From Actinostola sp. cb2023 (Eukaryota; Cnidaria; Anthozoa; Actiniaria; Actinostolidae), in contig JAUJYZ010001573.1 in NCBI GenBank assembly GCA_033675265.1, positions 348,501-412,500 of the forward strand: DNA of 64,000 nt, in the 5' to 3' direction. Shown here piece by piece: positions 34,934 through 44,935 of the stretch. Under the pieces are notes generated by a model. That model was given only the letters and a program-made list of their open reading frames with translations, did no database searches and was not told where the DNA came from. The position numbers and the translations under genes were made by a program. Position 1 is the first letter of the stretch. The number at the start of each line of letters is the position of its first letter.

Positions 34934-37900
34934 TGACTAATAAGATAGAAAATAAAATAATCCACATAGTTAAGGTCTACTATTTCACAGGTTAAATAAA
35001 GTTACTATCCCAAATTTACATTTTATTCTCAGCCATCAACTAGTGGTGGGAGAAAGTTTGACAGCATGGCACAAACAAAAAAGATCATGTCAATGATTCC
35101 ATTTCTGCACAATGTTATTGGTATAAAGTCTAAAATGTGATAGTTTTTAATTCTTTCCATAGCCCTTTCTACGTGTATTCTCAATGTGGCAATCCGTCTT
35201 GTTTCCAGTAGTTCCTTCTCATTAAACTGGCCTGACTGGTTCATAAAGGGTGGCAGATTCACTTTTACTCCTTTGCTTGCTAGCATCTCCTGGATGTTGA
35301 AACCTCTGTCTGCCATTATAGCATCACCGTGTTGCAGTTTCTCTACAAGTCCTGACCTTTGTGTTATCTCCTTGTCAGAAATACTGCCACCATATAGGGC
35401 TGACACAAACGAAATTCCCCCTTTTGGTACAATGCCAACCAAGGCTTTTAAAGTGTTGGTATTTTTGTATGAAGAAAAAGTTAGTTGCTGTGCCTCTGGG
35501 TTGTTTGGCTTCTCTATATAAATCTCAGTAGCATCAATTATCAGTGTAGTAGATGAATACTTTTTGGTAAAGCATTCAGGCATGTGTAACCTTACAATCT
35601 CTCTTGAAGGAAACGTATCAAGTTCTTTAAGTCTAAAATACATAAACTTAATCCAGGTGTTGATTGTCTGGGATACAACACTCTGACATATCTCAAACCT
35701 TGCAGCTAAATCTTCTTCAAGTAAACCAACTTTCAAGCGACACAACACCATGAAAAATTCAGTCTCGACTGACAAATTTCTGATCGGTCCAGGTTTGTAC
35801 TTGTAATGCTTAGTTGTACCAGATGTCGATTTGTTTCGATAGTCCAGATGGGATGCTGTTTCTCTACCAAGAAAATCGAGAACCATTGAAAACACTTCAT
35901 AGTTCTCAAAACCCAGTGTAAAATCTGAATAATTTATCATTGTTCTTCACAGTTTCAACACTAAATGTTTTCTTCTTGTTAAGCATTTCCAACTCCTTTC
36001 TTGCATTTCTTTCCTCGTCTAGCTGCCTTTCTAGCTCCTTTATTTTGTTGTTTAATTCACGCTCTCTTGCCTGACAATCCTCGAGTTCTTGTACCAGCAT
36101 TTCATTTTCAGTTAGCCCAGCAGACACTTCACTTTCCAATTCTTGTACCAGCATTTCATTTTCAGATAGCCCAGCAGACTCTTCACTTTCCAATTCAACT
36201 ATAGGGTCTTCATAAGCTATCTCAGGATCAGTTTGGGTGCTTTCAACATTCGAGAAGACTAGTGACTCTGCAGCCAGTGAGTCTGCTGACGTAGTTGTCC
36301 TTCTATTTGTTGTTGTTGAGGTTGTTGCTTGGTACGAGAGTCGGAGACAAGGATTTTTCCGTTTTGGCTTTTCCACCGTAAACACAAACTTTGTTGGAAC
36401 AGATCCCGGCTTCAAGAGAATTCTCTGTCCTCCCAGTGGTTTGATGAAGCATTCGGGCTCAAAATGATGGCTACATACGTATGAATTTTTGGTTACAGGA
36501 GTGTTCTGTCGACGTATTTTGACGAGCCATTCAGCCTGAAGTTTCTTGTTCGACAACGGCAGTGAATGCCATGACAGATCCTTGCATTCTGCTTTCGAAC
36601 TTCTGTTGTGACATCCAAAAGCTATACAATGTTTAACCATAGTTAAAAAAACTAAAACAGACGGAAAAATACTATGTAATACTGATATGTGTTGTTGTTG
36701 CTCTAAGATTTGTAGTAAATGTTCAGTGAACTCGACCCGATAGTCTCGTTTTGATGTTTACGCTCATCGAGAAACCGCTGATTCGTTGGAATGGCGTAAT
36801 CATCTACGATAACAGCTATTCGGTTTTCTTCACTCGAGGATGATGGCGGCTAACCTGAGTATCAGGCTTTTTTTGGCGGAGGGGGAGAGAAAAAGAAAGG
36901 AGGAAGAGAAGGGAAGAAAAGCCTGACACAGACCTATTGATTTGAGCCTTCCGCCCCCTCGCAGCACGATACATATATCTGGGAATAACAACCAATCAAA
37001 ATCACTTCCGCTTTGCCAACTGTCATGTCAAGACTGTCGTATGTCAAGGAGCTTGACCTTCAGTGCTGTTGGAGTTTTTAAAACATTCACTACGTTCTAC
37101 AAGCACCGTTTGTATCTTCTTCAATTTGGTTTTATCGTGCTACCCTCGTTAAATAAAGTCCTTACTTACTTACAAGATGAAACTAAGAAAAAGCTGATAA
37201 ATCAGCCTGTCGGCAAAACCCCAAGCACGTCGTTTTTGTTAGTTTGAAGACAAAGTTCTTGTTATTTCTTCAATTCAATTCCAGGAAAGGCTTCATAGCT
37301 CCTTCTAGAGCCTGTCTAAATTATTTTCAATCATAAATAAAAGGAAATCGAGCTTATTCTTGTAGAATACGATGTATCATTTCCGGTCGGCTGTGACGTT
37401 TCCCTGGGGACGTTTCAAGCCTTTGTGTTTTATCCAATCATATCAACGTCCAGAATCTGGACGCATGACACGGGCAGATCAATGCCCTTGTGTCAGGCCT
37501 TCTTCCTCTTTCTTCTCCCCGGGCCTCTCTCCCTCCCCTTTCCTTTTTGAAGGCCTGATACTCAGGTTAGATGGCGGCCTGCCTCTCTACGGCTGTTCGA
37601 CACTTTTTTCAACGGCTTCAAAGTCAGTTCTAAGATGAAACAAGACGCACTGTGTGCGTTCACTCGGGCTGAACTTACGCCCTGACCAAATGAAATGTTG
37701 GCGTGACTGAGCGATTTGCATGACATGTACTTAAAGTACATGTATAACCATAAGTTCGAATCAAGTGGCTGCTGAATTTGTAATTGCTGTAAGATGGAGT
37801 CAAATTCACTGGAGAAAGAGTGTCGGAGTACATGCCATTTTTATATAAATCAGTCAAATGATATAAGTAGTCTATTGAGAGTTTGGGGGACTCAGCGCAC

Positions 37901-40900
37901 ACCCGGTTGCTTATGAGAGGTTCGAACTTTAGGTATTTTGGAAAACTGGTCGCTTGGTAGAGGTGCAAATGTATTTCATTTTGGCAGAGATATTTGTAGA
38001 CTTGTGCACATCAGCTAGAAATGTGACTTTTTCAGTCATTTACAGCTATTTAAAAAAAAAGAAATCCTTGTAAGAGACGCTTGCGGTATCTTTTGTTCTT
38101 TGTATTTCCCCGGCGTTTATTTAAAATTTGAAGTTTTAGAGGGGGCGTTTATTAGAGGGAGGCATATATTTCGAAACTCCATATTTTGCCTCTGAAACGT
38201 TTCCTGAGTCATCACAATACGATGAAAAACATAAGACAATGTACGAACGCAGTTTTTGGTGACAGTACTGCATGAAGTACACCACGTGAGCTCTAGCACC
38301 AAATCGGTGAATTGAAAATGACCGTTTTCTTTCAGATAGTTATGGCAAATACTGATTTTACATTTTATTATACAGTCAACTCTCTCGTAAGCGGACACCC
38401 TCGGGAATTAAAAAAAAGTGTCCGTTACTGGAGCTGTCCGCTTATGAGAACTATTCCCATAAGCGGACACCAAAGAAAAATAGAGTGGATGTCCGCTTAC
38501 GGGAGAGTTAATTACGTTTTAATCGGTAGAGAAAAATAGCAACTGAACCGTACACCTTGCTTCCCCACGAACAAATGGAGATTTGACAAAACCGATCCCC
38601 ACTGTTCTGTTGCTCTGTAAAAGGTCATATTTTTGTTTATTTATTGCAAATTAAAGACAAATTCCATTGCCGAAAGTCCATTATTATATGGTGTGTCCGC
38701 TTACGAGAGAGCGTAAACAAAAGAAAAATCCAATTTTCATTTTCAAAAGTGTCCGCATCCGCTTACGAGAGAGTGTCCGCTTACGGGAATGTGTAAATAC
38801 AGAGTTTGACTGGGAGGTAAAACGGGGATTTGAAAAGGTGTCCGTAAGTAGAGCTGTCCGCTTACGAGAGTGTCCGTTAGCGGAGAGTTGACTGTATGCT
38901 ATTTCATTGGGAGTGCTACTGAAATGAAGATTGATCAACGAGTACCAAAAAATTGTAAATCTTTAGATTATATTAAAAGCCAAAGAACTTGTAGGTACAT
39001 TCTATAGACATCGCAGCGTGACTACCTCGTTGCGTGACTAAAAACATGCATGCGTATTTAGATTTATGTATCAAAGGATTTTCTCTTCTATTAATTTGTA
39101 TCTATTTGGGCAGCAAATGCTACTAAATTTAGCCAAGAAATAAAGTTCATTAGTTAATGAACATATGTGGTGCATTTCTTTTTCACTGCAAACATAATTT
39201 CGTGTATATTTTTGGCACACAAAGTCAGTTGGGCAACAAGCCAACAGACAAAATCGATTTCACAAGGAGCGACAGATGGTTGCCATGGTTTCACTTTGCA
39301 CGACCGTGAGGGCCTAGATTTGTGACACGACGACACCGTTTGCATTTTAAGACTCGTGCTAGCCCGAGTAATAATCCCCACTAGGAATTGTTGAAAATGA
39401 AGAACATGCTTTGAATTATTACTAGTGATCCATTAGATGCTTGAACAAACATGATTAAGGTCGATGGAAATGGATTGAAATCATCGATAACAATAAAAGT
39501 CCACGGTGGACTTTTATTATTTCTCGCTTCTTCGTACCCAGGCTTACGCGGTCATATGGGTTAACACTGCCCCTTTAAGTTCCTAGTTCCTTCCCTTCTT
39601 TGTTTGTTTATTCATCCATTTGTTTGTTTATTTGTCCATGAAGACATGTAAGTTGGTTGTTTTGGCATGAAGTTGTCATAGTAATTGTTAACTTTTCTTC
39701 ATTATGATAGTTGTTGTCAGAGCTTTGCCTAAAACTCCTGCAGTAGATGCTGATACTCTGCTCTTCTTGGAATCCAGAAAATGTCTTGGCAAGGTATGCG
39801 AATATCTGCCCTATTGTTATTAAATGGTGGTATGCGCATCTGTCATAACAACAACAATAAAAATAACTGTTTATTAACAGTAAGAATAACAACATCAACA
39901 AACAAACATAGCAGCAACAACATACTAGCCACAACAAAGACTGGGTCTTTCTAGCAATAAAAATGCCGGTAAAGGCCCTGGCAAACAGATTCAACATTGT
40001 ATTCAACATTCGTTCGATTTTGTTGAATAGCGATGTTGAAACTGTTTGCCACCCGCTTTCAACAATGTTGAAAGTGTTGAAACGTGTTGAATCGATGTTG
40101 AATGAAGTTTAAAAGAGTTTAAACTTTGCTTCAACATCGATTCAACATTTCTTTTGTTCTCGAAAATGTTGAATGGCGTCTTGCGCATTAATTAAATTAT
40201 ACAATAGAAATACCTCTTGCGAAACATTGTTGAAAGCATTGTTGAAACCCGTTTGCCACCCTGCGTTCAACATACATTCAACTTCCATTCAACAGCGTTC
40301 AACAAAATCGAACGCATGTTGAATGCAATGTTGAAACCGTTTGCCAGGGCCTTAACAACATTATTTGATAACAACTTGAACAATATCTTAAAGATGTTCT
40401 CTCTTTCGTTAATTTTGTCATACACAGGTGTTTGAAACCTTTGGTCCAGTTCAAAGTCCTTTCTACTCTGTCAGGTTTAACTCCCCAGATGACATCACAA
40501 AGTCAGAAATAAAACCAGATATGTTGGTGTTCATTGCTCCAGAGGATTTGGATTTTACAAAGCTTGTCTTTACTTCTGAGATAGAAAAGTAAGAAAATGA
40601 AATTACTAAGCCAAAACAATGTAGTACAAGGCTGTCAGATTTGCTGGTTTGTTCACTTCGTGCCTGATAACAAAGTATTCCTAAGTGACCTGGTATTAAT
40701 ACGAACCAAGACCTGCCTAATCACATGAGTTCCCATGGGCTCAGTATTTTTCTGAGTCTTTTTACGCTTGATGAAACCTTACGAACTACATTACAAAAGT
40801 ATTCCTCATTAGCATCTGTCGTGTAACCACTAACACACCAACGACATGATCGACTGCTGTGTCTTTGTACTTTAAAGCCTGGTCCTCACTAGTGACATAA

Positions 40901-42511
40901 GCACAAGCAACATATGTAATAATGCTATGCAGACTCGGTAATGCATTGCTCATTAACAGTGCTTGTCTTTTGTCACACCTATTGCATAAATGGTGTCCTG
41001 AGTTTGCGTATGTTGCTTGTGTTTATGTCGAACCAGACTTAAATATCCAGGGATAGATTGTAAACCAGCAATATGCATCAACCGGGGTACTCCTAACAGT
41101 GTTGACCATTCCAAATGCTATAGTGCATCATTTCTTGCCATTTTAAAGCTACAAGTATACAAGCAGTTAGAGCTGCCTACTCTTTAGCTAGAGCTTGCTA
41201 CACAAAAATCTAGTGCCTAATGTTAATTTTTAAAACAGATTTAAAGGTTCAGATGCATCATGGAAGCATGACCAAGAGCCTCCAGTTGAGGTTTGTATAT
41301 AATAAAGCCAAGCACAACTGAGCCAGTTTGATACAGGAGTGGCAGATTCTCTGAATTTGATTTGCAAAGCAAAACAATCTTATTGCTATAGTCCAGTTCT
41401 GAGTTCCTTTTATCTCTGTTTCAAAACGAGTCTACGTGCGAAACCTTTCTTATGCAAATGAATTTTCCTTTTTCATGTAAATAAAACTCATTTTCATATG
41501 AAAGGTTTCGCACGTTTTGAAACAGAGATAAAAGGAACTCGGAAATGGACTATTGAAGTATTCTCTACTAAACTCAAAATGGCCCAAAATTCAGCTGCCT
41601 CCTCTGGGATGAAGTTTGGATCAAAATGACTCTGAAGAGGTGGTTGAAATGCAGGCCAAACTGCACAAAGCTGTGCACTTTATGAGAACGTTTAGATTTG
41701 CAATAGACATAATAATGTTATGTGTAACAGCTTATAGAATACTCTGACGACGAACAGGAATCAAAAGCTAAAACAAAGAAGAAACAGGCCAGGCAAGTCA
41801 TATGTATTATTTGCCCTTCCTAATCCTCAAATGAAGGATTCTGTGCAAGAACTGTGATCAAAATCCAAATTCTCCTTTGGGATTCAAAGAATCTGGAAGA
41901 GAATTTAGCTTTTGATCAGATCCTTCACATTGTTATTGCAAGGATCCTTCAGCAAAATATGCCTTACAAAATGATATGATCTGCAGAAAGGGAAACAGAG
42001 CACCCATACAGGGACAGACAGACGGCACTCCAAATGGTACGCAGCCTGCAGCTCCCATTTCAAACAAGCAACAGCAACCAAGAGGTACGTGGTGAACCAA
42101 ACCCTCTGTTTCCTGACCCAAATCTGATGGGAATTTTCTTATCATTAACACAATATTTTCCTTGCAGAATATCCACGCACCTGGCAAGGAAGAGGGAGAG
42201 GATGGAATACCTATGGAAATAACCCACGACAGCCAATGATCCCACCACACCCGTACCCTGGAGGCCCATACATCCCACCAGGGCATCTACCACCTCCAAC
42301 ATTTCAGCACCCCCAAAGACATTATCTACCTCCTCACATCCCACCACCGCATCCAGGGCAGTACCTTCCACCCCCACCTCCATTCCAACCTCTCAGACCA
42401 CCACCACTGTACCCCGACATGGCTTATCAGCCTCCACCTCCTCCTGGGATGCCTCCAGGTCACGGAGCTCCACCTCCATGGCCGCCATTTAACTACAGAC
42501 CTCCGCAGTAG
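29177..42511 (+). CDS. NAF1: NAF1, H/ACA ribonucleoprotein assembly factor
   Basis: Shuttling nuclear factor that holds H/ACA RNPs (pseudouridylation guides, telomerase RNA) with dyskerin until GAR1 replaces it. Exons: 29177-30276, 30978-31059, 31737-31830, 39711-39793, 40428-40588, 41239-41290, 41731-41792, 41987-42084, 42168-42511. They total 2076 nt, 691 residues, all phases consistent. The acidic N-terminus (1-366) holds tandem 27-residue repeats and an Asp/Ser-rich tract. The Gar1-like core spans about 390-525 (EPPKTKDEI; ELPPEPLVELALPDDIKLMH; KCLGK, VFETFGPVQSPFYSVRFNSP; FKGSDASWKHDQEPPVE). Then a basic linker, an RG motif (WQGRGRGW) and a Pro-rich tail. The ATG at 29177 is the first good start. 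Intron 7 uses a GC donor (CAG|GCAAGT). Intron 3 is 7.9 kb and contains a whole transposon. AATAAA at 42975. Confidence 0.96.
29570..29975 (+). repeat. NAF1: Coding minisatellite in NAF1 exon 1 (81-bp units)
   Basis: About five tandem units encoding (M/L)KTSEEKDGCDVEDKTQSS-V-KPGSDE. Units are nearly identical at DNA level. One lacks a codon (SEKDG) and one has an extra D-Q. Length is always a multiple of three. Confidence 0.92.
30419..30750. repeat. Tandem duplication with (CAGA)n tracts in NAF1 intron 1
   Basis: Two units of about 160 bp share GAATACCATAAAAAAGA, AACAATC, CAGACAGAC/ACACAC runs, AAAGATAGAAGAAA and TGTATTTCTTGACAG. Confidence 0.75.
31877..32250. mobile_element. TIR element AAGTTCCAGTATAAAA in NAF1 intron 3
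   Basis: Ends AAGTTCCAGTATAAAA and TTTTATACTGGAACTT. An inner GGGGCGGATCTAGGAT / CCCCTAGATCCACC pair looks like a second, nested element. Confidence 0.5.
32642..32731 (+). repeat. Left 90-bp subterminal inverted repeat of the two-gene transposon
   Basis: Starts AATAGCTGTTATCGTAGATG and ends ACTATCGGGTCGAG. Identical as far as I can read to the reverse complement of 36731-36820. The nuclease ATG lies 40 bp inside it. Confidence 0.9.
32771..34630 (+). CDS. Transposon-borne SWIM zinc-finger / YqaJ-type nuclease
   Basis: Two exons, 32771-32967 and 33058-34630 (AAAG|GTAATT and CAACAG|G, phase 2), 589 residues. After a SAP-like N-terminal stretch (ITKGRLKEWLSYRKG), a SWIM finger CPC..CKH uses Cys206, Cys208, Cys218 and His220. 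The C-terminal half is a lambda-exonuclease/YqaJ-type fold of the PD-(D/E)XK class: ITASKCKRA, a Glu-rich helix LEDEKKVLKLYE, GASPDGE with Asp467, VEIK with Glu476 and Lys478, and YYQIQLQM with Gln515-519. Such proteins degrade or resect DNA ends and travel with DNA transposons or viruses. Here the partner is the convergent THAP-DDE gene, so it is transposon cargo, not a host gene. The frame appears intact. Confidence 0.85.
34890..34933. repeat. Poly-C tract between the two transposon genes
   Basis: Pure C run of about 44 bp in the space between the convergent stop codons. Confidence 0.9.
35029..36640 (-). pseudogene. THAP-DDE transposase broken by one frameshift
   Basis: The minus-strand frame from 36640 begins with a C2CH THAP DNA-binding finger (Cys5, Cys10, Cys56, His59; YVCSHHF), then a Glu-rich region with a 16-residue tandem duplication (SAGLxENEMLVQELE) and a coiled coil, ending at about 35906. 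A second frame, 35940-35029, overlaps it and carries an HTH (EEDLAARFEICQSVVSQTIN) and a DDE_Tnp_4-like nuclease with Asp136 (IIDATEIY), Asp211 (MADRGFNI) and Glu258 (RIHVERAMERIK). The frames differ by one base at minus-strand GGG TTT TGA G. Relatives of this type normally have one continuous protein, so a single T insertion in the T run is the simplest reading. A +1 shift at TTT-TGA cannot be excluded. All catalytic residues remain. Confidence 0.82.
36731..36820 (-). repeat. Right 90-bp subterminal inverted repeat of the two-gene transposon
   Basis: Reverse complement identical to 32642-32731. Lies about 90 bp upstream of the transposase ATG (36640). Confidence 0.9.
36838..37590. mobile_element. 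Foldback element next to the transposase promoter
   Basis: ATGGCGGCTAACCTGAGTATCAGGC-type end at left pairs with GCCTGATACTCAGGTTAGATGGC at right. Inner ends AAAAGCCTGACACAGA and TTGTGTCAGGCCTTC also pair. No gene inside. Confidence 0.65.
38104..38235. mobile_element. Truncated copy of the AAATAAACGCC element
   Basis: GGCGTTTATTTAAAATTTGA, AGTTTTAGAGGGGGCGTTTA and CTCTGAAACGTTTCC match the right part of 45362-45842 in reverse orientation. The other end is missing. Confidence 0.65.
38371..38896. mobile_element. pogo/Tigger-like non-autonomous element
   Basis: Termini TACAGTCAACTCTC and GAGAGTTGACTGTA with TA at both edges. GTCCGCTTACGAGAG or a close variant recurs at least eight times in the two subterminal zones, as expected for repeated transposase-binding sites. 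No transposase frame. Confidence 0.8.
39975..40353. mobile_element. Foldback element saturated with TGTTGAA motifs, NAF1 intron 4
   Basis: Ends AAGGCCCTGGCAAACAG and GTTTGCCAGGGCCTT. Between them TGTTGAA or TTCAACA occurs roughly every 15 bp in both orientations. No coding sequence. Confidence 0.8.
40878..41040. mobile_element. GACATAAGCA TIR element, copy 1
   Basis: GACATAAGCACAAGCAACAT at left, ATGTTGCTTGTGTTTATGTC at right. Related sequence at 54965-55130. Confidence 0.65.
41388..41559. mobile_element. Foldback MITE TAGTCCAGTTCTGAG in NAF1 intron 6
   Basis: Arms TAGTCCAGTTCTGAGTTCC, TTTTATCTCTGTTTCAAAAC and their complements at 41505-41556, with TA at both ends. Confidence 0.75.
41833..41952. 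mobile_element. AGTGACTTGTGATC foldback MITE, copy 5
   Basis: Ends TGAAGGATTCTGTGCAAG and TTGCAAGGATCCTTCA. In the short NAF1 intron 7, so it makes up most of that intron. Confidence 0.7.
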
Positions 42512-43200
42512 TAGCCAAACCTACGATGGCAACGTTAGCTGAAACAAGCAACCACCTGCAACAGTACATGGCAATGTTGCAGGCACCATACTCTTTGAGC
42601 TGCATTATTTGATACACAAAGGTCTATCTCATTGTCAAGTAGATTTTAGTGTGGTTATAAGACTCCAGACTCAATCGTTATGTTTACTGTCGGAGATAAC
42701 TGCTGTAAACACAGGCAGATAGGCCACACCCCCAACTTCGAACAACAACGATTGTAGGTACAATGGTGTGGCTTAGTTACTGGTGTTCATGGTAAAACCT
42801 CTCCATCAAGTCTTGAACACATTATTACCAAAACAAACCTCTACAGTTTGCTACAACCCTAGGTAAAATAAATGGGCCACTTTGGCCCCCTCGATATTGG
42901 GGTATTTAACATGTTGATGTCACATATTTTGCAACGATAGGCTAATGGGCATATTTGCATTGACATAACATAAGAATAAAGAGACAGAATTTATCAGTTG
43001 AAACAGTAATCTGTGTTTTAATGAAAAGCAGATTCTTGTAAAATCACTTTGTAATTTACAAATCTTGTGTATTTTTGGTCAATATGCACTAACTGTAACG
43101 TTCAAATTAAAACTTTGCTTTCACATAAATTTAGTAGATGTGGTGATGTTTTAGCCTCCTCCACAAGCAACTCTAAATATTCTCTACAACTCTATCAGAT

Positions 43201-43329
43201 GGGATCCCAGAAAAACAGGGATCCCAGAAAAGCACAGGGATCCCAGAAAAGCACAGGGATCCCAGAAAAGCACAGGGATCCCAGAAAAGCACAGGGATCC
43301 CAGAAAAGCACAGGGATCCCAGAAAAAGC
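43201..43329. repeat. 19-bp tandem repeat, seven units
   Basis: Unit GGGATCCCAGAAAAGCACA. The first unit is 17 bp, the rest identical. Each unit contains the palindrome GGGATCCC. Downstream of the NAF1 poly(A) signal. Confidence 0.95.
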
Positions 43330-43373
43330 AAATGGTTGCATGCAGAGGAGGTTAGTCGTGTTATGTGCCAAGC

Positions 43374-43514
43374 TTGTATTGCTGGTTTGCAATCAATCAA
43401 AAGTACAAAGACGCAGCGGTCATGTTGGTTGGACAAACAAGAGAAGCTAATGAGGAATGGTTTGTTATCGGGAACCAACATGGCCGCCATGACGTCACCT
43501 GAAAACCAGCAATT
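43374..43514. mobile_element. TTGCTGGTTTGCA MITE, copy 1
   Basis: TTGTATTGCTGGTTTGCAAT at left, ACCTGAAAACCAGCAATTG at right, with CATGGCCGCCATGACGTCA near the right end. Second copy at 43985-44120. Confidence 0.65.
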
Positions 43515-43547
43515 GACAAAAATGTTCTTGTCTAGCTGTTGGTGTGC

Positions 43548-43627
43548 TACCCTGGGTTCCAGAGTCTGTTTTTAGGCCGGGGGACGCAGACACCGGCCAT
43601 CTCTCACAGCCTCTGGAACCCAAGGTA
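43548..43627. mobile_element. 80-bp MITE with perfect 9-bp target duplication
   Basis: Ends TACCCTGGGTTCCAGAG and CTCTGGAACCCAAGGTA. Flanked by TTGGTGTGC at 43539-43547 and 43628-43636. MuDR-like by duplication length. Confidence 0.85.
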
Positions 43628-43814
43628 TTGGTGTGCAAATATACTACCCACAAAACACTACTACATGTAGCTACTACACAGAAATGATACAACAATGAAT
43701 TTTCATACTGTCTTTTGTCTCAACTGAAAACAATAGAAATCTTGCCGTGTCAGAAGCCGATTGGCTAATGACAAGAACATAATATAGATAGTACACTGCA
43801 TGTTTCATGGGTGC

Positions 43815-43976
43815 AATTACAGTGCAACGACTTCAACCGGGTCCACTTAGATAACGAGAATGCTCTCCTGATTGGCTGAAGTACACACATTTGAAATTGG
43901 CTTTGTTTTCGTCTGCATTGTGATTGGTTCTCGTTGTCTAAGTGGCCCCGGTTGAAGTCATTGCACTGTAAAATTA
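43815..43976. mobile_element. MITE TACAGTGCAACGACTTC
   Basis: TACAGTGCAACGACTTCAAC with complement GTTGAAGTCATTGCACTGTA. Inner arms CCACTTAGATAACGAGAA and TTCTCGTTGTCTAAGTGG. Confidence 0.8.
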
Positions 43977-43984
43977 TGTTGTTT

Positions 43985-44120
43985 GTATTGCTGGTTTGTA
44001 TTCAATCCCTGGAGATTTACAGTGCAAAGATGCTGTGGTCATGGTAGTGGTACAAACAAGAGGCGTAATGCTTTGTTGGGACACCCTCGTGGCTGCCATG
44101 ATGTCATGTGCAAACCTGCA
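43985..44120. mobile_element. TTGCTGGTTTGCA MITE, copy 2
   Basis: TTGTATTGCTGGTTTGTATT at left, GCAAACCTGCAA at right. Internal sequence similar to 43374-43514. Confidence 0.6.
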
Positions 44121-44152
44121 ATCCATTGGATTTCAAAGTTCCTTTGATCAAA

Positions 44153-44434
44153 TACAGTCATTTGCAAAAATTGTGGCCGCTATGAAAATATATCAATATA
44201 TCGGGTGCATTATGGGTAATTAAATAATCGAAAATTTTCCTTAAAGCGGTTTGACGCCAGCAAAGTTGGTAGAAAAATTTAGTATAATGTTTATTTTAGT
44301 CTTACGTTTGTTGTTTGTAAATTTTGCTTCATTTAATAAGTTAGGAATCGCAAAATAGTATTATTTAATTACCCATAATGCACCCGATATATTGATATAT
44401 CGTGGCGGCCAGAATTTTTGCAAATGACTGTATA
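44153..44434. mobile_element. Mariner-like MITE TACAGTCATTTGCAAAAAT
   Basis: Perfectly matching ends with TA at the edges. Arms continue with TATATCAATATATCGGGTGC and ATTATGGGTAATTAAATAAT. Confidence 0.8.
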
Positions 44435-44935
44435 ATATCATTTGCTTTCTTTATCATGGATAAAAATTTCCTTTTCTTGAAGAACAGCTTTCTTGTGCCA
44501 TCCATTTTGCCTTCAATCAAGTTTCTATTTGGTGTGCTTTTTATACGGTCTTCATATTTTGCATAGTTTCAATGTTTTAAAATGTTCATCCTTTCTTCAT
44601 CCTTTCTTCATCGTGAATTGTTACAACAAACTGTTATAATTCTTCATGTTCGTTGATTACCGGTATTTACACAGACTTCATGGTCTCAAATCTTGCCGCA
44701 TCACAAGCGTGCATGTATGTCATCGTTTTCTTTGTATCTCTTTCCTGGAAGTATCCATCACTGACCGACACCTTTCTAACTTGGGTGGATTCCACTTTCA
44801 TTTCATTCCACTTCCCTTTCATTCATATTCCTTCCGTCCACTTCACCACTGTATGATCTTTCAATCAACCCAACATTGTGGTCTGATATCTGTCCATGTT
44901 TTTTGTAAATATTTTGTAAAAAAATTAAACTACTT

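Larger units (their letters stand above)
32257..39574. mobile_element. Large TTAA-flanked element in NAF1 intron 3 (Kolobok/IS4EU-type candidate)
   Basis: Ends AGGGGCAGTGT(C/T)AA inverted, with TTAA directly outside at 32253-32256 and 39575-39578. Inside are the SWIM/YqaJ gene and the THAP-DDE gene, convergent, each beginning next to an identical 90-bp inverted repeat (32642-32731 and 36731-36820). The right side is swollen by nested insertions (36838-37590, 38371-38896 and others). TTAA targets plus a THAP transposase suggest Kolobok. A DDE gene paired with a YqaJ nuclease gene recalls IS4EU/ISL2EU elements. The outer ends could instead belong to an older element into which the gene pair inserted. 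Confidence 0.55.
42512..44935. other. Region between the NAF1 and TIMM23 3' ends
   Basis: NAF1 3'UTR with AATAAA at 42975-42980. Then repeats and MITEs (listed separately) up to the TIMM23 stop at 44936. The two genes converge. No other gene seen. Confidence 0.65.

Noticed and set aside
34779..34995. Poly-Gly / poly-Pro frames around 34.9 kb, and likewise near 19.9 kb and 53.4 kb
   Set aside because: They are poly-C/poly-G tracts.
39975..40353. Regularly spaced short motif, CRISPR-like at first sight
   Set aside because: Units occur in both orientations with irregular spacing inside a transposon hairpin, in an animal gene intron.
43067..43490. Possible coding gene with repeated peptide (GSQKSTGIPE-type or the WDPCFSGIP-type on the other strand)
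   Set aside because: The 19-bp array shifts frame each unit. There are no splice partners or conserved domain.
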